Part shown: piece by piece, positions 52,110-61,267 of the stretch
How positions within the stretch are numbered: position 1 is the stretch's first letter
How the letters are laid out: the number at the start of each line of letters is the position of its first letter
Assembly: GCA_964235495.1 (NCBI GenBank)
Contig: CAXSAX010000011.1
Coordinates: 32,303 to 96,302 of the forward strand
Direction of reading: 5' to 3'
Length of the DNA stretch: 64,000 nucleotides
DNA from: LMUY01 sp964235495
GTDB lineage: Bacteria > Pseudomonadota > Alphaproteobacteria > Acetobacterales > Acetobacteraceae
Translations under genes and position numbers: made by a program
The notes under the pieces: generated by a model
What the model was told of the DNA's origin: nothing
Databases searched by the model: none
Seen by the model: only the letters and a program-made list of their open reading frames with translations

Positions 52110-53705
52110 CTAGGCCACCGCCTCCCGCATCGCCGCGTCCACCGCCGCCTCTGCCAGCCGCTCCCGCACGTAGCCCAGCCCCGCCTCCCGGCACGCCGCG
52201 TTGAACCCGGCATCCTCGTGCAGCCGGCCGATCACGTCCGCCAGCTCCGCCGCCGTGGCCCCCACCGTGGCGTCCAGCGCTGCCGGCAGCCCCATGCCCT
52301 CGGCCGCCACGGGCGTGCAGGCGCAGGGCACGCCATAGGCCAGGCTGTCCAGCACCTTGCCCTTCACCCCGGCGCCGAAGGTCAGTGGCGCGACCGTCAG
52401 CCGCACCTGGCCGAACAGGTCCGCAAGGTCCGGCACGTGCCCCAGCATGGTGACGCCGGGTCCGGCGGCAGCGCGCAGGCTGTCCGGCATGTCACTGCCG
52501 GCTAGGATGCAGGCGATGGCCGGGTGGCGCTGCCGCACCAAGGGCAGCACGTCGAGCAGCAGCCACCACGCCGCGTCCAGGTTAGGCGGGTGCGGGTAGC
52601 TGCCGATGAAGGCCAGGCCGTGCCGCTCGGCGAACGGCGCCGGGGTGGGGCAGGGCGCCACCGCCCACGGGACGACATGGACCCGGGCTTGCGGCAGCGC
52701 CTGGCGCAGCAGCGCGGCCTCGTGGGTTGAGTGGGTGATGACCCGGTCCGCGGCGCTGGCGGCGGACAGCTCGCCCACCCGCATCCGCTGGCTCAGCTCC
52801 AGCAGCTCCGGGCGCCCTTCCGCCTCGGCCTGCCGGGCGACGCGCAGGTGGTGCAGGTCCGCCACGCTGAACACCACCCGGGCGCGCCGCTGGGTGTGGC
52901 GCAGCAGCGGGAGATAGCGAGCGTTGCCGCCGCGGTGGATGTAGGCCAGGGCGAAGCTGTCCGCCTCCCGCCGCAACAACTCCTCCACCGAGGCGCACCA
53001 GGGCGCGCACAGGCAGGCCACGCCCTCGGCTTCCAGCCGGTCCATGCCCTCGCCGCCCGCCATGTCCGCCGCGGCAAAGCTGACGGCGTAGCCCAGCCGC
53101 TGCAGCGAGCGCACGTGGGACATCACGGCGCGCGACCCGGCGTCGCGGTCCTCCCGCGGCAGCTTGTCGTCGATCACCAGGGCGCGCGGCCCCGGCGCCG
53201 GGGCGCGGGAGCCGCGGCCGGACCAGCGCACGCGGAACATCTGCGGCGCAGAAGCGGGCGGGCGGCGGCTGCGGTGGTCGGCGGCGCGCTGCAGCAGCCG
53301 GTCCGCCTGCTGCGCCAGGAACGCAGCCCAGTGGCGCTGCACGTCCTCGCCCTCGGCCTGTCCCAGCAGCCGGGCCAGGTGGTCCTGCAACCCGGCGTCG
53401 ATCTGCAAGGAGGCGGCGATCACCCGTGGCGAGCCGGGCAGGTCCGCGTCGTCGCCAGCGCGCGCCACCCGGACGGTGTGGGGCACCAGCGGCGACAACC
53501 CTTCCAGCGCCAGCGAGAAACCGTGCCGCCCGTCGCCGATGCCGGCCTGCTCCAAGTCGTCGCGGTAGAGGTTGGCGAGCAGGCGGAGCGGCGGCTGGCC
53601 GGTGACGTGCACCGCCAGCTCAACCGGCGCCGGGTCGTTCCCGTCGTAGGCCCAGCCATGCAGGCCGTGGCGGTCCAGGATGTCGATGCCGCCCTGCAGC
53701 GCCAT
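52110..53705 (-). CDS. GT4-type glycosyltransferase
   Basis: 531 residues. A unique N-terminal part of about 160 residues (GGIDILDRHGLHGWAYDG; beta-sandwich-like) precedes a GT-B fold: LVIDDKLPREDRDAGSRAV, GLAFIGSYPHPPNLDA, ACILAGSDMPD, then FGAGVKGKVLDSLAYGVPCACTPVAAEG, the nucleotide-sugar-binding E/K region. Donor and acceptor unknown. It lies 5 nt after tyrS in one operon. Confidence 0.85.
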   Translation of the reverse strand: MALQGGIDILDRHGLHGWAYDGNDPAPVELAVHVTGQPPLRLLANLYRDDLEQAGIGDGRHGFSLALEGLSPLVPHTVRVARAGDDADLPGSPRVIAASLQIDAGLQDHLARLLGQAEGEDVQRHWAAFLAQQADRLLQRAADHRSRRPPASAPQMFRVRWSGRGSRAPAPGPRALVIDDKLPREDRDAGSRAVMSHVRSLQRLGYAVSFAAADMAGGEGMDRLEAEGVACLCAPWCASVEELLRREADSFALAYIHRGGNARYLPLLRHTQRRARVVFSVADLHHLRVARQAEAEGRPELLELSQRMRVGELSAASAADRVITHSTHEAALLRQALPQARVHVVPWAVAPCPTPAPFAERHGLAFIGSYPHPPNLDAAWWLLLDVLPLVRQRHPAIACILAGSDMPDSLRAAAGPGVTMLGHVPDLADLFGQVRLTVAPLTFGAGVKGKVLDSLAYGVPCACTPVAAEGMGLPAALDATVGATAAELADVIGRLHEDAGFNAACREAGLGYVRERLAEAAVDAAMREAVA

Positions 53706-53710
53706 GCGGG

Positions 53711-54910
53711 TCAGCTCGTCCGGATCAGGCGGTGCTGCTTACGCCCGGCCGAGAGCTTCAGCGCGCCATCCCGCAGGTCGGCGAGGGTGACCGTAGCGGC
53801 CTCGTCCGTCACGGCGGCGTCGTTGACGCGGGCGCCGCCGCCGCGGATCAGGCGGCGGGCCTCGCCGAGGCTGGCCACCAGCCCGGTGTCGGCAAGCAGG
53901 CGGAACACCGGCAGGCCGGCGGCCAGGTCGGCGGCGGCGACGGTGTGGCTAGGCGGCACCAGGCCGGCGGCGTCCGCGGCGGCGGCGGGGCCGTGCAGCA
54001 AGGTTGTCGCCTCCGTGGCCAGCCGCTTCTTGGCTTCGTTGATCTCCGTGCCGCCCAGGGCCGCCAGCCGGCCGATCTCGTCCAGCGGCAGGTCGGTGAA
54101 CAGCTTGAGGAAGCGGGGCACGTCCGCGTCCTCCGTGTTGCGCCAGAACTGCCAGTAGTCGTAAGGGGCCAGCCGGTCGGCCGAGAGCCACACCGCGCCG
54201 GCCGCGGTCTTGCCCATCTTGACGCCGGATGCCGTGGTGATGAGCGGCGTCGTCAGCCCGAACACCATCTTGCCGTCCGTGCGCCGCACCAGGTCCGCGC
54301 CGGAGACGATGTTGCCCCACTGGTCGGACCCGCCGATCTGCAGCACCACCCCGTGGCGGCGGGATAATTCTCTGAAATCATAGGCTTGCAGGATGGAGTA
54401 GTTGAACTCCAGGAAGGTCAGCCCTTGCTCGCGCTCCAGCCGGGTGCGGACGCTGTCAAAGGCCAGCATGCGGCTGATGGAGAAGTGCGGGCCGATGTCG
54501 CGCAGCAGCTCGATGTAGCCGAGCCGGTCCAGCCACTCGGCGTTGTCCAGCAGCAGGGCGCCGCCCTCGAAGCGCACGAATGGCTCGATGCAGCGGCGCA
54601 GGCCGGCCATGTTCGCCGCGATGCGCTCGTCCGACAGCAGCGGGCGCGCCTCCTCGCGGAACGACGGGTCGCCGATGCGCGAGGTGCCGCCGCCGAGCAG
54701 CGCGACCGGGTGGTGGCCGTGGCGCTGCATCAGCCGCAGCAGCATGATCTGCACCAGGCTGCCGACGTGCAGGCTGTCCGCCGTGCAGTCGAAGCCGTCA
54801 TAGCCGCTGATCGACCCGGCGGCGCAGGCCGCGTCCAGGGCGGCCAGGTCGGTGCACTGGTGGATGAAGCCGCGGGCCTGGGCTTCGGTCAGGAAGGCGC
54901 TGGTGGGCAT
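53711..54910 (-). CDS. tyrS: Tyrosyl-tRNA synthetase
   Basis: 399 residues, class I. HIGH-type motif at SLHVGSLVQIM, tyrosine pocket FLEFNYSILQAYDF and GGSDQWGN, KMSKS-type KMGKTAAG, and a C-terminal S4 RNA-binding domain (EARRLIRGGGARVND). Start ATG 54910 by homology. Divergent from the KirBac gene. Confidence 0.97.
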   Translation of the reverse strand: MPTSAFLTEAQARGFIHQCTDLAALDAACAAGSISGYDGFDCTADSLHVGSLVQIMLLRLMQRHGHHPVALLGGGTSRIGDPSFREEARPLLSDERIAANMAGLRRCIEPFVRFEGGALLLDNAEWLDRLGYIELLRDIGPHFSISRMLAFDSVRTRLEREQGLTFLEFNYSILQAYDFRELSRRHGVVLQIGGSDQWGNIVSGADLVRRTDGKMVFGLTTPLITTASGVKMGKTAAGAVWLSADRLAPYDYWQFWRNTEDADVPRFLKLFTDLPLDEIGRLAALGGTEINEAKKRLATEATTLLHGPAAAADAAGLVPPSHTVAAADLAAGLPVFRLLADTGLVASLGEARRLIRGGGARVNDAAVTDEAATVTLADLRDGALKLSAGRKQHRLIRTS

Positions 54911-55020
54911 GGCGGGGCTCGCGAAGGGAGAGGCGAGGTAGCACGCCGCGTCGCCGGGCGCACTGGCCAAGGCGCGCCCGCGTGGTAGAAGGGCCGACTT
55001 CCGCTCCGACAGGATACGCC

Positions 55021-55995
55021 GTGTTCATGGGCCGTTTTCTGGGCCGCCGCGACCCGCCGCGCATCGTCACCCGCGAGCCGCCCCAGGGCGTCAGGCAGGT
55101 GCGTGACATCGTGCCCCGCGGCCCCTCGGAGGGCGTCATCCGGCTCGGCCAGAAGCTGCGCTGGTACAACGACTTCTACCACCGGGTGCTGGTGCTGCGC
55201 TGGGGGACGTTCACCCTGATGGCGTTCGCCTTCTACCTGCTGCTCAACCTGCTGTTCGCCGGGCTATACCTGTTGCAGGCCGGCACCATCGAGCACTCTC
55301 GCCCCGGCTCCTTCGCGGATGCGTTCTTCTTCAGCATCCAGACCATGGCGACCATCGGCTACGGCGTGCTCACGCCCTCCGGCAGCTACGCGAACCTGGT
55401 GGTCACGGCGGAGACGATGGTGGCGCTGGTGTTCGTCACCTTCATCACCGGCAGCACCTTTGCCCGCTTCTCCCGGCCAAGCTCGCGCGTCGTGTTCAGC
55501 CAGGTCATGACGGTGGGGCCGCATGACGGGGTGCCGACGCTGGCGGTGCGGCTGACCAACAGCCGCCGCAACCAAATTCTGGAGGCGACCGTCAACATGA
55601 CCCTAGTGCGGACGGAGCGGACGCTGGAAGGCCGGCTCATGCGGCGCTTCTATGACCTGACCCTGGCGCGGACGCGCACGCCGATCTTCGCGCTGACCTT
55701 CACCGCCATGCACCCGATCGACGAGGCCAGCCCGTTGCACGGCATGACAGTTGAGGCGTTGCAGGCGATGTACGCCGAGGTGCTCGTGTCCGTCACCGGG
55801 CTGGACGAGACGATGAGCCAGACCATCCACGCCCGGGCGAGTTACCGGGTGGACGAGATCAAGTTCGGCCACCGGTTCGCGGACATGTTCGGGTTCACCG
55901 AGGGCGGACGCCTGGTAATTGATTTCGCCTGCTTCGACGAGGTGCTGCCGCTGGAGCGGCAGGTCGCTGCCTCCGAGGGCCTTCCACTCGCCTGA
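55021..55995 (+). CDS. KirBac-type inward-rectifier potassium channel
   Basis: 324 residues. Slide helix region YNDFYHRVLVLRWG, TM1 about 60-85, pore helix and filter MATIGYGVL (TIGYG), TM2 about 125-145 ending before FSRPSS, then a cytoplasmic immunoglobulin-like domain (LAVRLTNSRRNQILEATVNM). GTG 55021 has AGGA 6 nt upstream; ATG 55027 is an alternative. Potassium flux in the inner membrane. Confidence 0.95.
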   Translation: MFMGRFLGRRDPPRIVTREPPQGVRQVRDIVPRGPSEGVIRLGQKLRWYNDFYHRVLVLRWGTFTLMAFAFYLLLNLLFAGLYLLQAGTIEHSRPGSFADAFFFSIQTMATIGYGVLTPSGSYANLVVTAETMVALVFVTFITGSTFARFSRPSSRVVFSQVMTVGPHDGVPTLAVRLTNSRRNQILEATVNMTLVRTERTLEGRLMRRFYDLTLARTRTPIFALTFTAMHPIDEASPLHGMTVEALQAMYAEVLVSVTGLDETMSQTIHARASYRVDEIKFGHRFADMFGFTEGGRLVIDFACFDEVLPLERQVAASEGLPLA

Positions 55996-56012
55996 GGGAG
56001 CGAGTGGAAGGC
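55979..56012. terminator. Bidirectional hairpin between KirBac and hydrolase genes
   Basis: A perfect 13-bp palindrome, GCCTTCCACTCGC and its complement, with an 8-nt loop, spans the KirBac stop codon. The genes converge here. No long T tract is present. Confidence 0.6.
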
Positions 56013-56035
56013 GCACGGAAGCGGGAGCCCCAGCC

Positions 56036-56701
56036 TTAGTCGGCTGCCAGGGCCATCGCCTTGCGGGCCTGGATCATGCCTACGTGGTCCTCCAGCGCCT
56101 CGGCCACCCGATCGGCATGGCTGGCGAACACATGGTCCGCCCCGGGGAACACCCGGTAGTCCACCTGCACGCCCTTCTGGGTGTTCAGCTTATCGACCAG
56201 CTTACGGACTGCCGGCTCCGGGACCATCTCGTCCGCGTCGCCGTGCAGCAGCAGGCCGCCGCAGGGACACGGCGCGAGGAAGCCGAAATCGTAGTCGCTG
56301 GCCGGCGGGGCGACGCTGATCCAGCCGGAGATTTCCGGCCGCCGCATCAGCAGCTGCATGCCGACGAACGCGCCGAACGAGTAGCCCGCGATCCACAGCC
56401 CCTTGGATGACGGATTGACCATCTGCAGCCAGTCCAGCGCAGCGGCCGCGTCGCTGATCTCACCGATGCCGCCATCGTAGCGGCCCTGACTGCGACCCAC
56501 GCCGCGAAAGTTGAAGCGCATCACGGAGAAGCCCAGCTTCTGAAACGACTGATACATCGTGAAGGTGATGCGATTGTTCATGGTGCCGCTGTGCAGGGGA
56601 TGCGGGTGCAGGACGAGCGCGAGCGGCGCGCCAACATCCTTGCTGTGGTGGTAGCGGCCTTCAAGCCGGCCGTCGGGGCCGGCGAACATCACCTCTGGCA
56701 T
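56036..56701 (-). CDS. Alpha/beta hydrolase (cell-envelope esterase-like)
   Basis: 221 residues. LVLHPHPLHSGTMNN, FNFRGVGRSQGRYD, nucleophile elbow GYSFGAFVG, LLLHGDADEMVP and PGADHVF fit the conserved alphaproteobacterial hydrolase often placed next to iscR/cysteine desulfurase genes. Substrate unknown. Start at ATG 56701 by homology. Confidence 0.88.
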   Translation of the reverse strand: MPEVMFAGPDGRLEGRYHHSKDVGAPLALVLHPHPLHSGTMNNRITFTMYQSFQKLGFSVMRFNFRGVGRSQGRYDGGIGEISDAAAALDWLQMVNPSSKGLWIAGYSFGAFVGMQLLMRRPEISGWISVAPPASDYDFGFLAPCPCGGLLLHGDADEMVPEPAVRKLVDKLNTQKGVQVDYRVFPGADHVFASHADRVAEALEDHVGMIQARKAMALAAD

Positions 56702-56951
56702 GGTGTTCCGATGATTCCTGTGACCCGGGCCGGGCACGGCTCAGGTGATGCTGCCCATTGCATGATACCCGGCCGGCTGGTGCCCCAACCGGCGGACTGC
56801 CCCCGCTGCGCAACGCCCCTCGGCCCATACGGGCCAAGCGCGCCGAAGCCCTCGGCAAACGAAACGCCTACTCGACCCCTGACCGCCGCAGTGTCCGGAC
56901 GGGTCTTCAACCCGGATGCTGCCACGATATATAGGACAGCCACCGCGCTTT

Positions 56952-56957
56952 CATAAT
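56952..56957 (+). promoter_or_regulatory. Possible -10 element before cysE
   Basis: CATAAT lies 11 nt before the cysE ATG; no good -35 is seen. The 267-bp divergent gap (56,702-56,968) also has ATATATAGG at about 56,928. No convincing IscR-type operator could be read. Confidence 0.3.
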
Positions 56958-56968
56958 GGAATTGACGC

Positions 56969-57658
56969 ATGCCTTTCATGTTTCTGCGCGAGTTGGTGCA
57001 CGCCTATCACCAGCGGGACCCGGCGGCGCGGTCCAGGATCGAGGTGCTGCTGTGCTATCCCGGCTTGCACGCGGTGATGATCCACCGGCTGGCGCATGGG
57101 CTGTGGCGGCGACGGCTGTTCCTGCTTGGGCGGTTCGTGTCCCACCTGGGCCGCTTCGCCACGGGGGTCGAAATCCATCCCGGCGCGCAGCTGGGCCGCC
57201 GAGTCATCATCGACCACGGCATGGGGGTGGTGATCGGCGAGACCGCCGTGCTGGGCGATGACGCTTACCTGTACCACCAGGTGACGCTCGGGACCGCCAG
57301 CAACGTCAAGGGCAAGCGCCATCCGACGGTGGGCCGCAACGTCATCCTGGGCGCCGGGGCAAAGATTTTGGGCGACATCGTGATCGGCGACGGCGCGCGG
57401 GTCGGCGCCAACGCCGTGGTGGTGGCGGACGTGCAACCGGGCCACACGGTGGTGGGCATTCCCGCCCGCCCAGTGGAGCGCGCCCGCCAGGCGCCCCCCG
57501 CCGCGGCCTTCCTGGCCTACGGCACGCCTTGCGACGGCTCGCCGGACCCATTGATGTGCCAGATCGAGGTGCTGCGGGCCGAGTTGCTGGCCTTGGAGGT
57601 GCGCGTGGCCGCCATGGGCGACCGCCGGATTCGGCCCGCCGTGAAGGCGGCGGAGTAA
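56969..57658 (+). CDS. cysE: Serine O-acetyltransferase
   Basis: 229 residues, short (EpsC-type) form. Left-handed beta-helix hexapeptides: GVEIHPGAQLGRRVIIDHG, GVVIGETAVLGDD, RHPTVGRNVILGAGAKILG. Makes O-acetylserine for cysteine. First gene of a sulfur-mobilising operon; ends in TAA at the start of the desulfurase reading frame. Confidence 0.95.
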   Translation: MPFMFLRELVHAYHQRDPAARSRIEVLLCYPGLHAVMIHRLAHGLWRRRLFLLGRFVSHLGRFATGVEIHPGAQLGRRVIIDHGMGVVIGETAVLGDDAYLYHQVTLGTASNVKGKRHPTVGRNVILGAGAKILGDIVIGDGARVGANAVVVADVQPGHTVVGIPARPVERARQAPPAAAFLAYGTPCDGSPDPLMCQIEVLRAELLALEVRVAAMGDRRIRPAVKAAE

Positions 57659-58725
57659 CGGCGACGGCCTACCTGGACGCCAACGCCACCGAGCCGCTGC
57701 GCCCCGCAGCCCGGGACGCGATGCTGGCGGCACTCGACGCCGCGGGCAACCCGTCCTCGGTCCACGCTGCCGGACGGGGAGCGCGCCGGGTGCTGGAGGA
57801 CGCGCGCGAGTCGCTGGCCCGGCGCTTCGGCGGCGCCGTGGTGTTCACCTCGGGCGGCACGGAGGCGGACGCGCTGGCGATCCACATGCTGGGCCACGGC
57901 CGCCGGGTTCTGATCGGTGCCACCGAGCACGACGCCGTGCGCGCCGCCCGGCCGGACGCCGAGACCTTGCCCGTGGATGGCGACGGGGTGCTGCGGCTGG
58001 ACGAGTTGGCGGCGGCGCTGCCGGGCGACCCGGCGCTGGTGTGCCTCATGCTGGCCAACAACGAGACCGGGACGATCCAGCCGGTCGCCGCTGCCGCGTC
58101 GCTGTGCCGCCGCCATGGCGCGCGGCTGCATGTGGACGCGGTGCAGGCGGCCGGGCGCATCCCGACCGACCTGCGGGCCTTGGGCGCGCACAGCCTGGCG
58201 CTGTCCTCGCACAAGCTGGGCGGCCCGGCCGGCGCGGGCGCGCTGCTGCTGGCCGACGGAATGGACGGCCCGGCGCTCATCGTGGGCGGCGGGCAGGAGC
58301 GAGGCCGGCGCGGCGGCACCCCGCCGGTGGCCGCCATCGCCGGGTTCGCCGCGGCGGCCGAGGCGCAGCCGTCCGGGTTGCTGCCGTTGCGCGAGGCAGT
58401 GGAGGCGGTCGCGGTGGCCGCGGGCGGGCTGGTGCTGGGCGGAGCGGAGCGGCTACCCAACACGGCATGCGTGGCACTGCCCGGAGTCGCGGCGCAGACG
58501 CAGCTGATGGCGCTGGACTTGGCCGGGGTGCAGGTCTCCGCAGGTGCGGCCTGCTCCTCCGGCAAGGTGGCGCGCAGCCACGTGCTGCTGGCGATGGGTC
58601 TGGGCGCGCTGGCGGGCGAAGCGATCCGCGTCTCCCTGCCATGGAACGCCACGGGGGCCGACGTGGACGCGTTCGCCGCCGCCTACGCCGCCATGGCGCG
58701 TCGGGTCAGCCGGAGGGCGGCCTGA
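57556..58725 (+). CDS. Cysteine desulfurase-like aminotransferase (NifS/IscS family), first copy
   Basis: Homology begins at about 57,664 (AYLDANATEPLRP); residues before it overlap cysE and are probably not translated. No ATG, GTG or TTG lies at the expected site; codons there are GTA and ACG. GTG 57556 is the nearest canonical start. The PLP lysine is in LSSHKLGGPAG, the His in TEHDAVRAA, and the catalytic Cys in AGAACSSGK. It would take sulfur from cysteine. Paralogous to the next gene, which has a longer active-site loop. Confidence 0.85.
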   Translation: MPDRGAAGRVAGLGGARGRHGRPPDSARREGGGVTATAYLDANATEPLRPAARDAMLAALDAAGNPSSVHAAGRGARRVLEDARESLARRFGGAVVFTSGGTEADALAIHMLGHGRRVLIGATEHDAVRAARPDAETLPVDGDGVLRLDELAAALPGDPALVCLMLANNETGTIQPVAAAASLCRRHGARLHVDAVQAAGRIPTDLRALGAHSLALSSHKLGGPAGAGALLLADGMDGPALIVGGGQERGRRGGTPPVAAIAGFAAAAEAQPSGLLPLREAVEAVAVAAGGLVLGGAERLPNTACVALPGVAAQTQLMALDLAGVQVSAGAACSSGKVARSHVLLAMGLGALAGEAIRVSLPWNATGADVDAFAAAYAAMARRVSRRAA

Positions 58726-59858
58726 TGGTGTATCTGGACAACCAGGCCACCACGCCGTGCGACCCCCGGGTGGTGGCGGCCATGCTGCCGTTCTGGACCG
58801 AGCGGTTCGGCAACCCGCACAGCGCCGAGCACGCCATGGGCTGGGACGCCGAGCAGGCAGTGGAGGCGGCCCGCGCCCAGGTGGCGGCGTTGATCGGCGC
58901 CGAGCCGCGTGAGATCGCGTTCACCTCCGGCGCCACGGAAGCCAACAATATCGCGATCAAGGGCGCGGCCCGCTTCGCCGCCGGTAACGGTCGCCGCCAA
59001 GTCGTCACGGTCGCCACCGAACACAAGTGCGTGCTGGAAAGCGTGGCCGACCTGCGCGCCGAGGGCTTCGACCCGGTAGTGCTGCCAGTGGGGCCGGACG
59101 GGTTGCTGGACCCGGCCGTGCTGGAGCAGGCCCTGGCCGTGCCCACGGTGCTGGTCAGCATCATGGCGGCCAACAACGAGACGGGCGTGCTGCAGGACTT
59201 GCCCCGCCTGTCCAGCCTCGCCCATGCGGCGGGAGCGCTGTTCCACACCGACGCGGCGCAGGCGCTGGGCAAGGTGGCGTTCGACGTGGACGACATCGAC
59301 CTTGCCTCCTTCAGCGCCCACAAGTTGTATGGCCCGAAGGGAGTGGGCGCGCTCTACGTGCGCCGCCGCCCGCGCGCCCGCTTGCTGCCGCTGTTCTCCG
59401 GCGGCGGGCAGGAGCGGGGGCTGCGCTCTGGCACGCTGCCCACCCCACTCGTGGCCGGGTTCGGCGAGGCGTGCCGCATCGCCGGCGCCGAGATGGCGGA
59501 GGAAGCGGCGCGACTCGCCGCCCTGCGCGACCACCTGCTGGCCGGGCTGGCCCGGCGGCTGCCCGGGCTGCGCGTCAACGGCAGCACGGCGCGGCGGCTG
59601 CCGGGCAACCTCAACGTCACCTTGCCGCACGGCGACGCCCTGGATGTCATGCGCGCCAACCCCGGCCTGTGCGTGTCCACCGGCTCCGCCTGCTCGTCCG
59701 CCGCCGTAGCGCCCTCCTACGTGCTCACCGCCATGGGGCTAGACGCGGTCAGTGCCGCGCGCACCTTGCGGATGGGACTGGGACGCTTTACCTCCCGCTC
59801 GGATGTGGACTACGCCATCGCGGCGCTGTCCGCCGTCCCGCACTTTGCCGAGGCCTGA
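58725..59858 (+). CDS. Cysteine desulfurase, second copy (IscS-like)
   Basis: 377 residues. MVYLDNQATTPCDPRV, TSGATEANNIAIKG, ATEHKCVLESV, PLP-Lys in FSAHKLYGPKG, RSGTLPTPLV and Cys in STGSACSSAAVAPSYVL. Provides sulfur for Fe-S clusters and, given mnmA downstream, tRNA thiolation. Its ATG overlaps the previous stop (TGATG). Confidence 0.95.
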   Translation: MVYLDNQATTPCDPRVVAAMLPFWTERFGNPHSAEHAMGWDAEQAVEAARAQVAALIGAEPREIAFTSGATEANNIAIKGAARFAAGNGRRQVVTVATEHKCVLESVADLRAEGFDPVVLPVGPDGLLDPAVLEQALAVPTVLVSIMAANNETGVLQDLPRLSSLAHAAGALFHTDAAQALGKVAFDVDDIDLASFSAHKLYGPKGVGALYVRRRPRARLLPLFSGGGQERGLRSGTLPTPLVAGFGEACRIAGAEMAEEAARLAALRDHLLAGLARRLPGLRVNGSTARRLPGNLNVTLPHGDALDVMRANPGLCVSTGSACSSAAVAPSYVLTAMGLDAVSAARTLRMGLGRFTSRSDVDYAIAALSAVPHFAEA

Positions 59859-59863
59859 GCACG

Positions 59864-60193
59864 ATGCCCAAGATGACCTTCGTCGAGCGTAACGGTGTTC
59901 CCCGCGAAGTCAGTGCCCCGCTCGGCTTGTCCGTGCTGGAAGTGGCGCACAAGCACGGCGTCGATATCGAGGGCGCGTGCGAGGGCTCACTGGCCTGCTC
60001 CACCTGCCACGTGGTCATCGATCCGGCGTGGTTCGGCAAGCTGCCCGCCCCCACCGAGGACGAGGAGGACATGTTGGACCTCGCCTTCGGGCTGGAGAAA
60101 ACCTCCCGTCTCGGTTGCCAATTGGTGATGACCGAGGCGCTGGACGGGCTGGTGGTGCGCTTGCCGGCCAGCACGCGCAACGTTCAGGGCTAG
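59864..60193 (+). CDS. fdx: Adrenodoxin-type [2Fe-2S] ferredoxin
   Basis: 109 residues. Cluster cysteines in CEGSLACSTC (C-x5-C-x2-C) and the distal Cys in LGCQLVM. EEDMLDLAFGL is the acidic partner-binding helix. Supplies electrons for cluster assembly. 5 nt after the desulfurase. Confidence 0.95.
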   Translation: MPKMTFVERNGVPREVSAPLGLSVLEVAHKHGVDIEGACEGSLACSTCHVVIDPAWFGKLPAPTEDEEDMLDLAFGLEKTSRLGCQLVMTEALDGLVVRLPASTRNVQG

Positions 60194-60204
60194 CGGCGGG
60201 AACC

Positions 60205-61257
60205 ATGCGCATCCTTGCCGCGATGTCCGGCGGGGTGGACAGCAGTGTCGCCGCTGGGTTGTTGCACGAAGCCGGGCACGAGGTCATCGGCGCCACGCTG
60301 CAGCTGTACGATCACGGGGCCGCTGCGGCCCGCAAGGGAGCTTGTTGCGCCGGGCAGGACATCCACGACGCGCGCCGGGTCGCGGACCGGCTGGGCATCC
60401 CGCACTACGTCATCGACGCTGAGGCGCGCTTCCGCTCGGCCGTCATCGATGACTTCGCGGCCAGCTACGCCGCCGGGCAGACTCCCGTGCCGTGCGTGCG
60501 GTGCAACCAGACGGTCAAGTTCACCGACCTGATACGCCTGGCCACCGACCTCGGCTGCGACGCCATGGCCACGGGGCACTACGTGCGCCGGGTGGACGGC
60601 CCGGATGGCCCGGAGCTTCACCGCGCCGCCGCCCCGCAACGGGACCAGAGCTGGTTCCTGTTCGCCACCACCCGCGCCCAATTGGCCCGCTCGCTGTTCC
60701 CTCTCGGCGCCATGCCGGACAAGGGCGCGGTGCGGGCCGAGGCGGCCCGGCTTGGGTTGGAGGTGGCCGCCAAGCCGGACAGCCAGGACATCTGCTTCGT
60801 GCCCACCGGCCGCTACGATGCGCTGGTGGCGCGCCTGCGCCCGGATGCTGCGGCGCCGGGCGAGATCGTGGATGCGTCCGGCACAGTGCTCGGGCGGCAT
60901 GACGGGGTGGGGCGCTACACAGTCGGCCAGGCCAAGCGGCTGGGGGTGGCCAGTGTGGCAGGCGAGCGCCAGGTCGTGGTCGCGCTGGACCCTGCGGCGC
61001 AACGGGTGGTCGTGGGGCCGCGTGGCAGTGGAACCCGAGCGTTGCAGCTGCGGGAACTGAACTGGCTGATCGACCCGGAGCCGTCACAGCGCTGCATGGT
61101 GAAGCTGCGGGCGCGGGATGAGCTGCATGCCGCCACCGTGACGATGGATGGCCACGTTTCGCTGAAGGAGCCGGCGCTTCCGGCTCCAGGGCAGGCCTGC
61201 GTGTTTTATGCGGGCGAACGGGTCCTGGGCGGCGGCTTCATCGCCGCCCAGGCTTAG
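60205..61257 (+). CDS. mnmA: tRNA 2-thiouridylase MnmA
   Basis: 350 residues. PP-loop AAMSGGVDSSVAAG, catalytic cysteines in VPCVRCNQ and DICFVPTG, and the MATGHYVRR motif. Thiolates U34 of Lys, Glu and Gln tRNAs with sulfur from the desulfurase. Ends 10 nt before the convergent OmpA gene. Confidence 0.97.
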   Translation: MRILAAMSGGVDSSVAAGLLHEAGHEVIGATLQLYDHGAAAARKGACCAGQDIHDARRVADRLGIPHYVIDAEARFRSAVIDDFAASYAAGQTPVPCVRCNQTVKFTDLIRLATDLGCDAMATGHYVRRVDGPDGPELHRAAAPQRDQSWFLFATTRAQLARSLFPLGAMPDKGAVRAEAARLGLEVAAKPDSQDICFVPTGRYDALVARLRPDAAAPGEIVDASGTVLGRHDGVGRYTVGQAKRLGVASVAGERQVVVALDPAAQRVVVGPRGSGTRALQLRELNWLIDPEPSQRCMVKLRARDELHAATVTMDGHVSLKEPALPAPGQACVFYAGERVLGGGFIAAQA

Positions 61258-61267
61258 GCAAAGCCGC

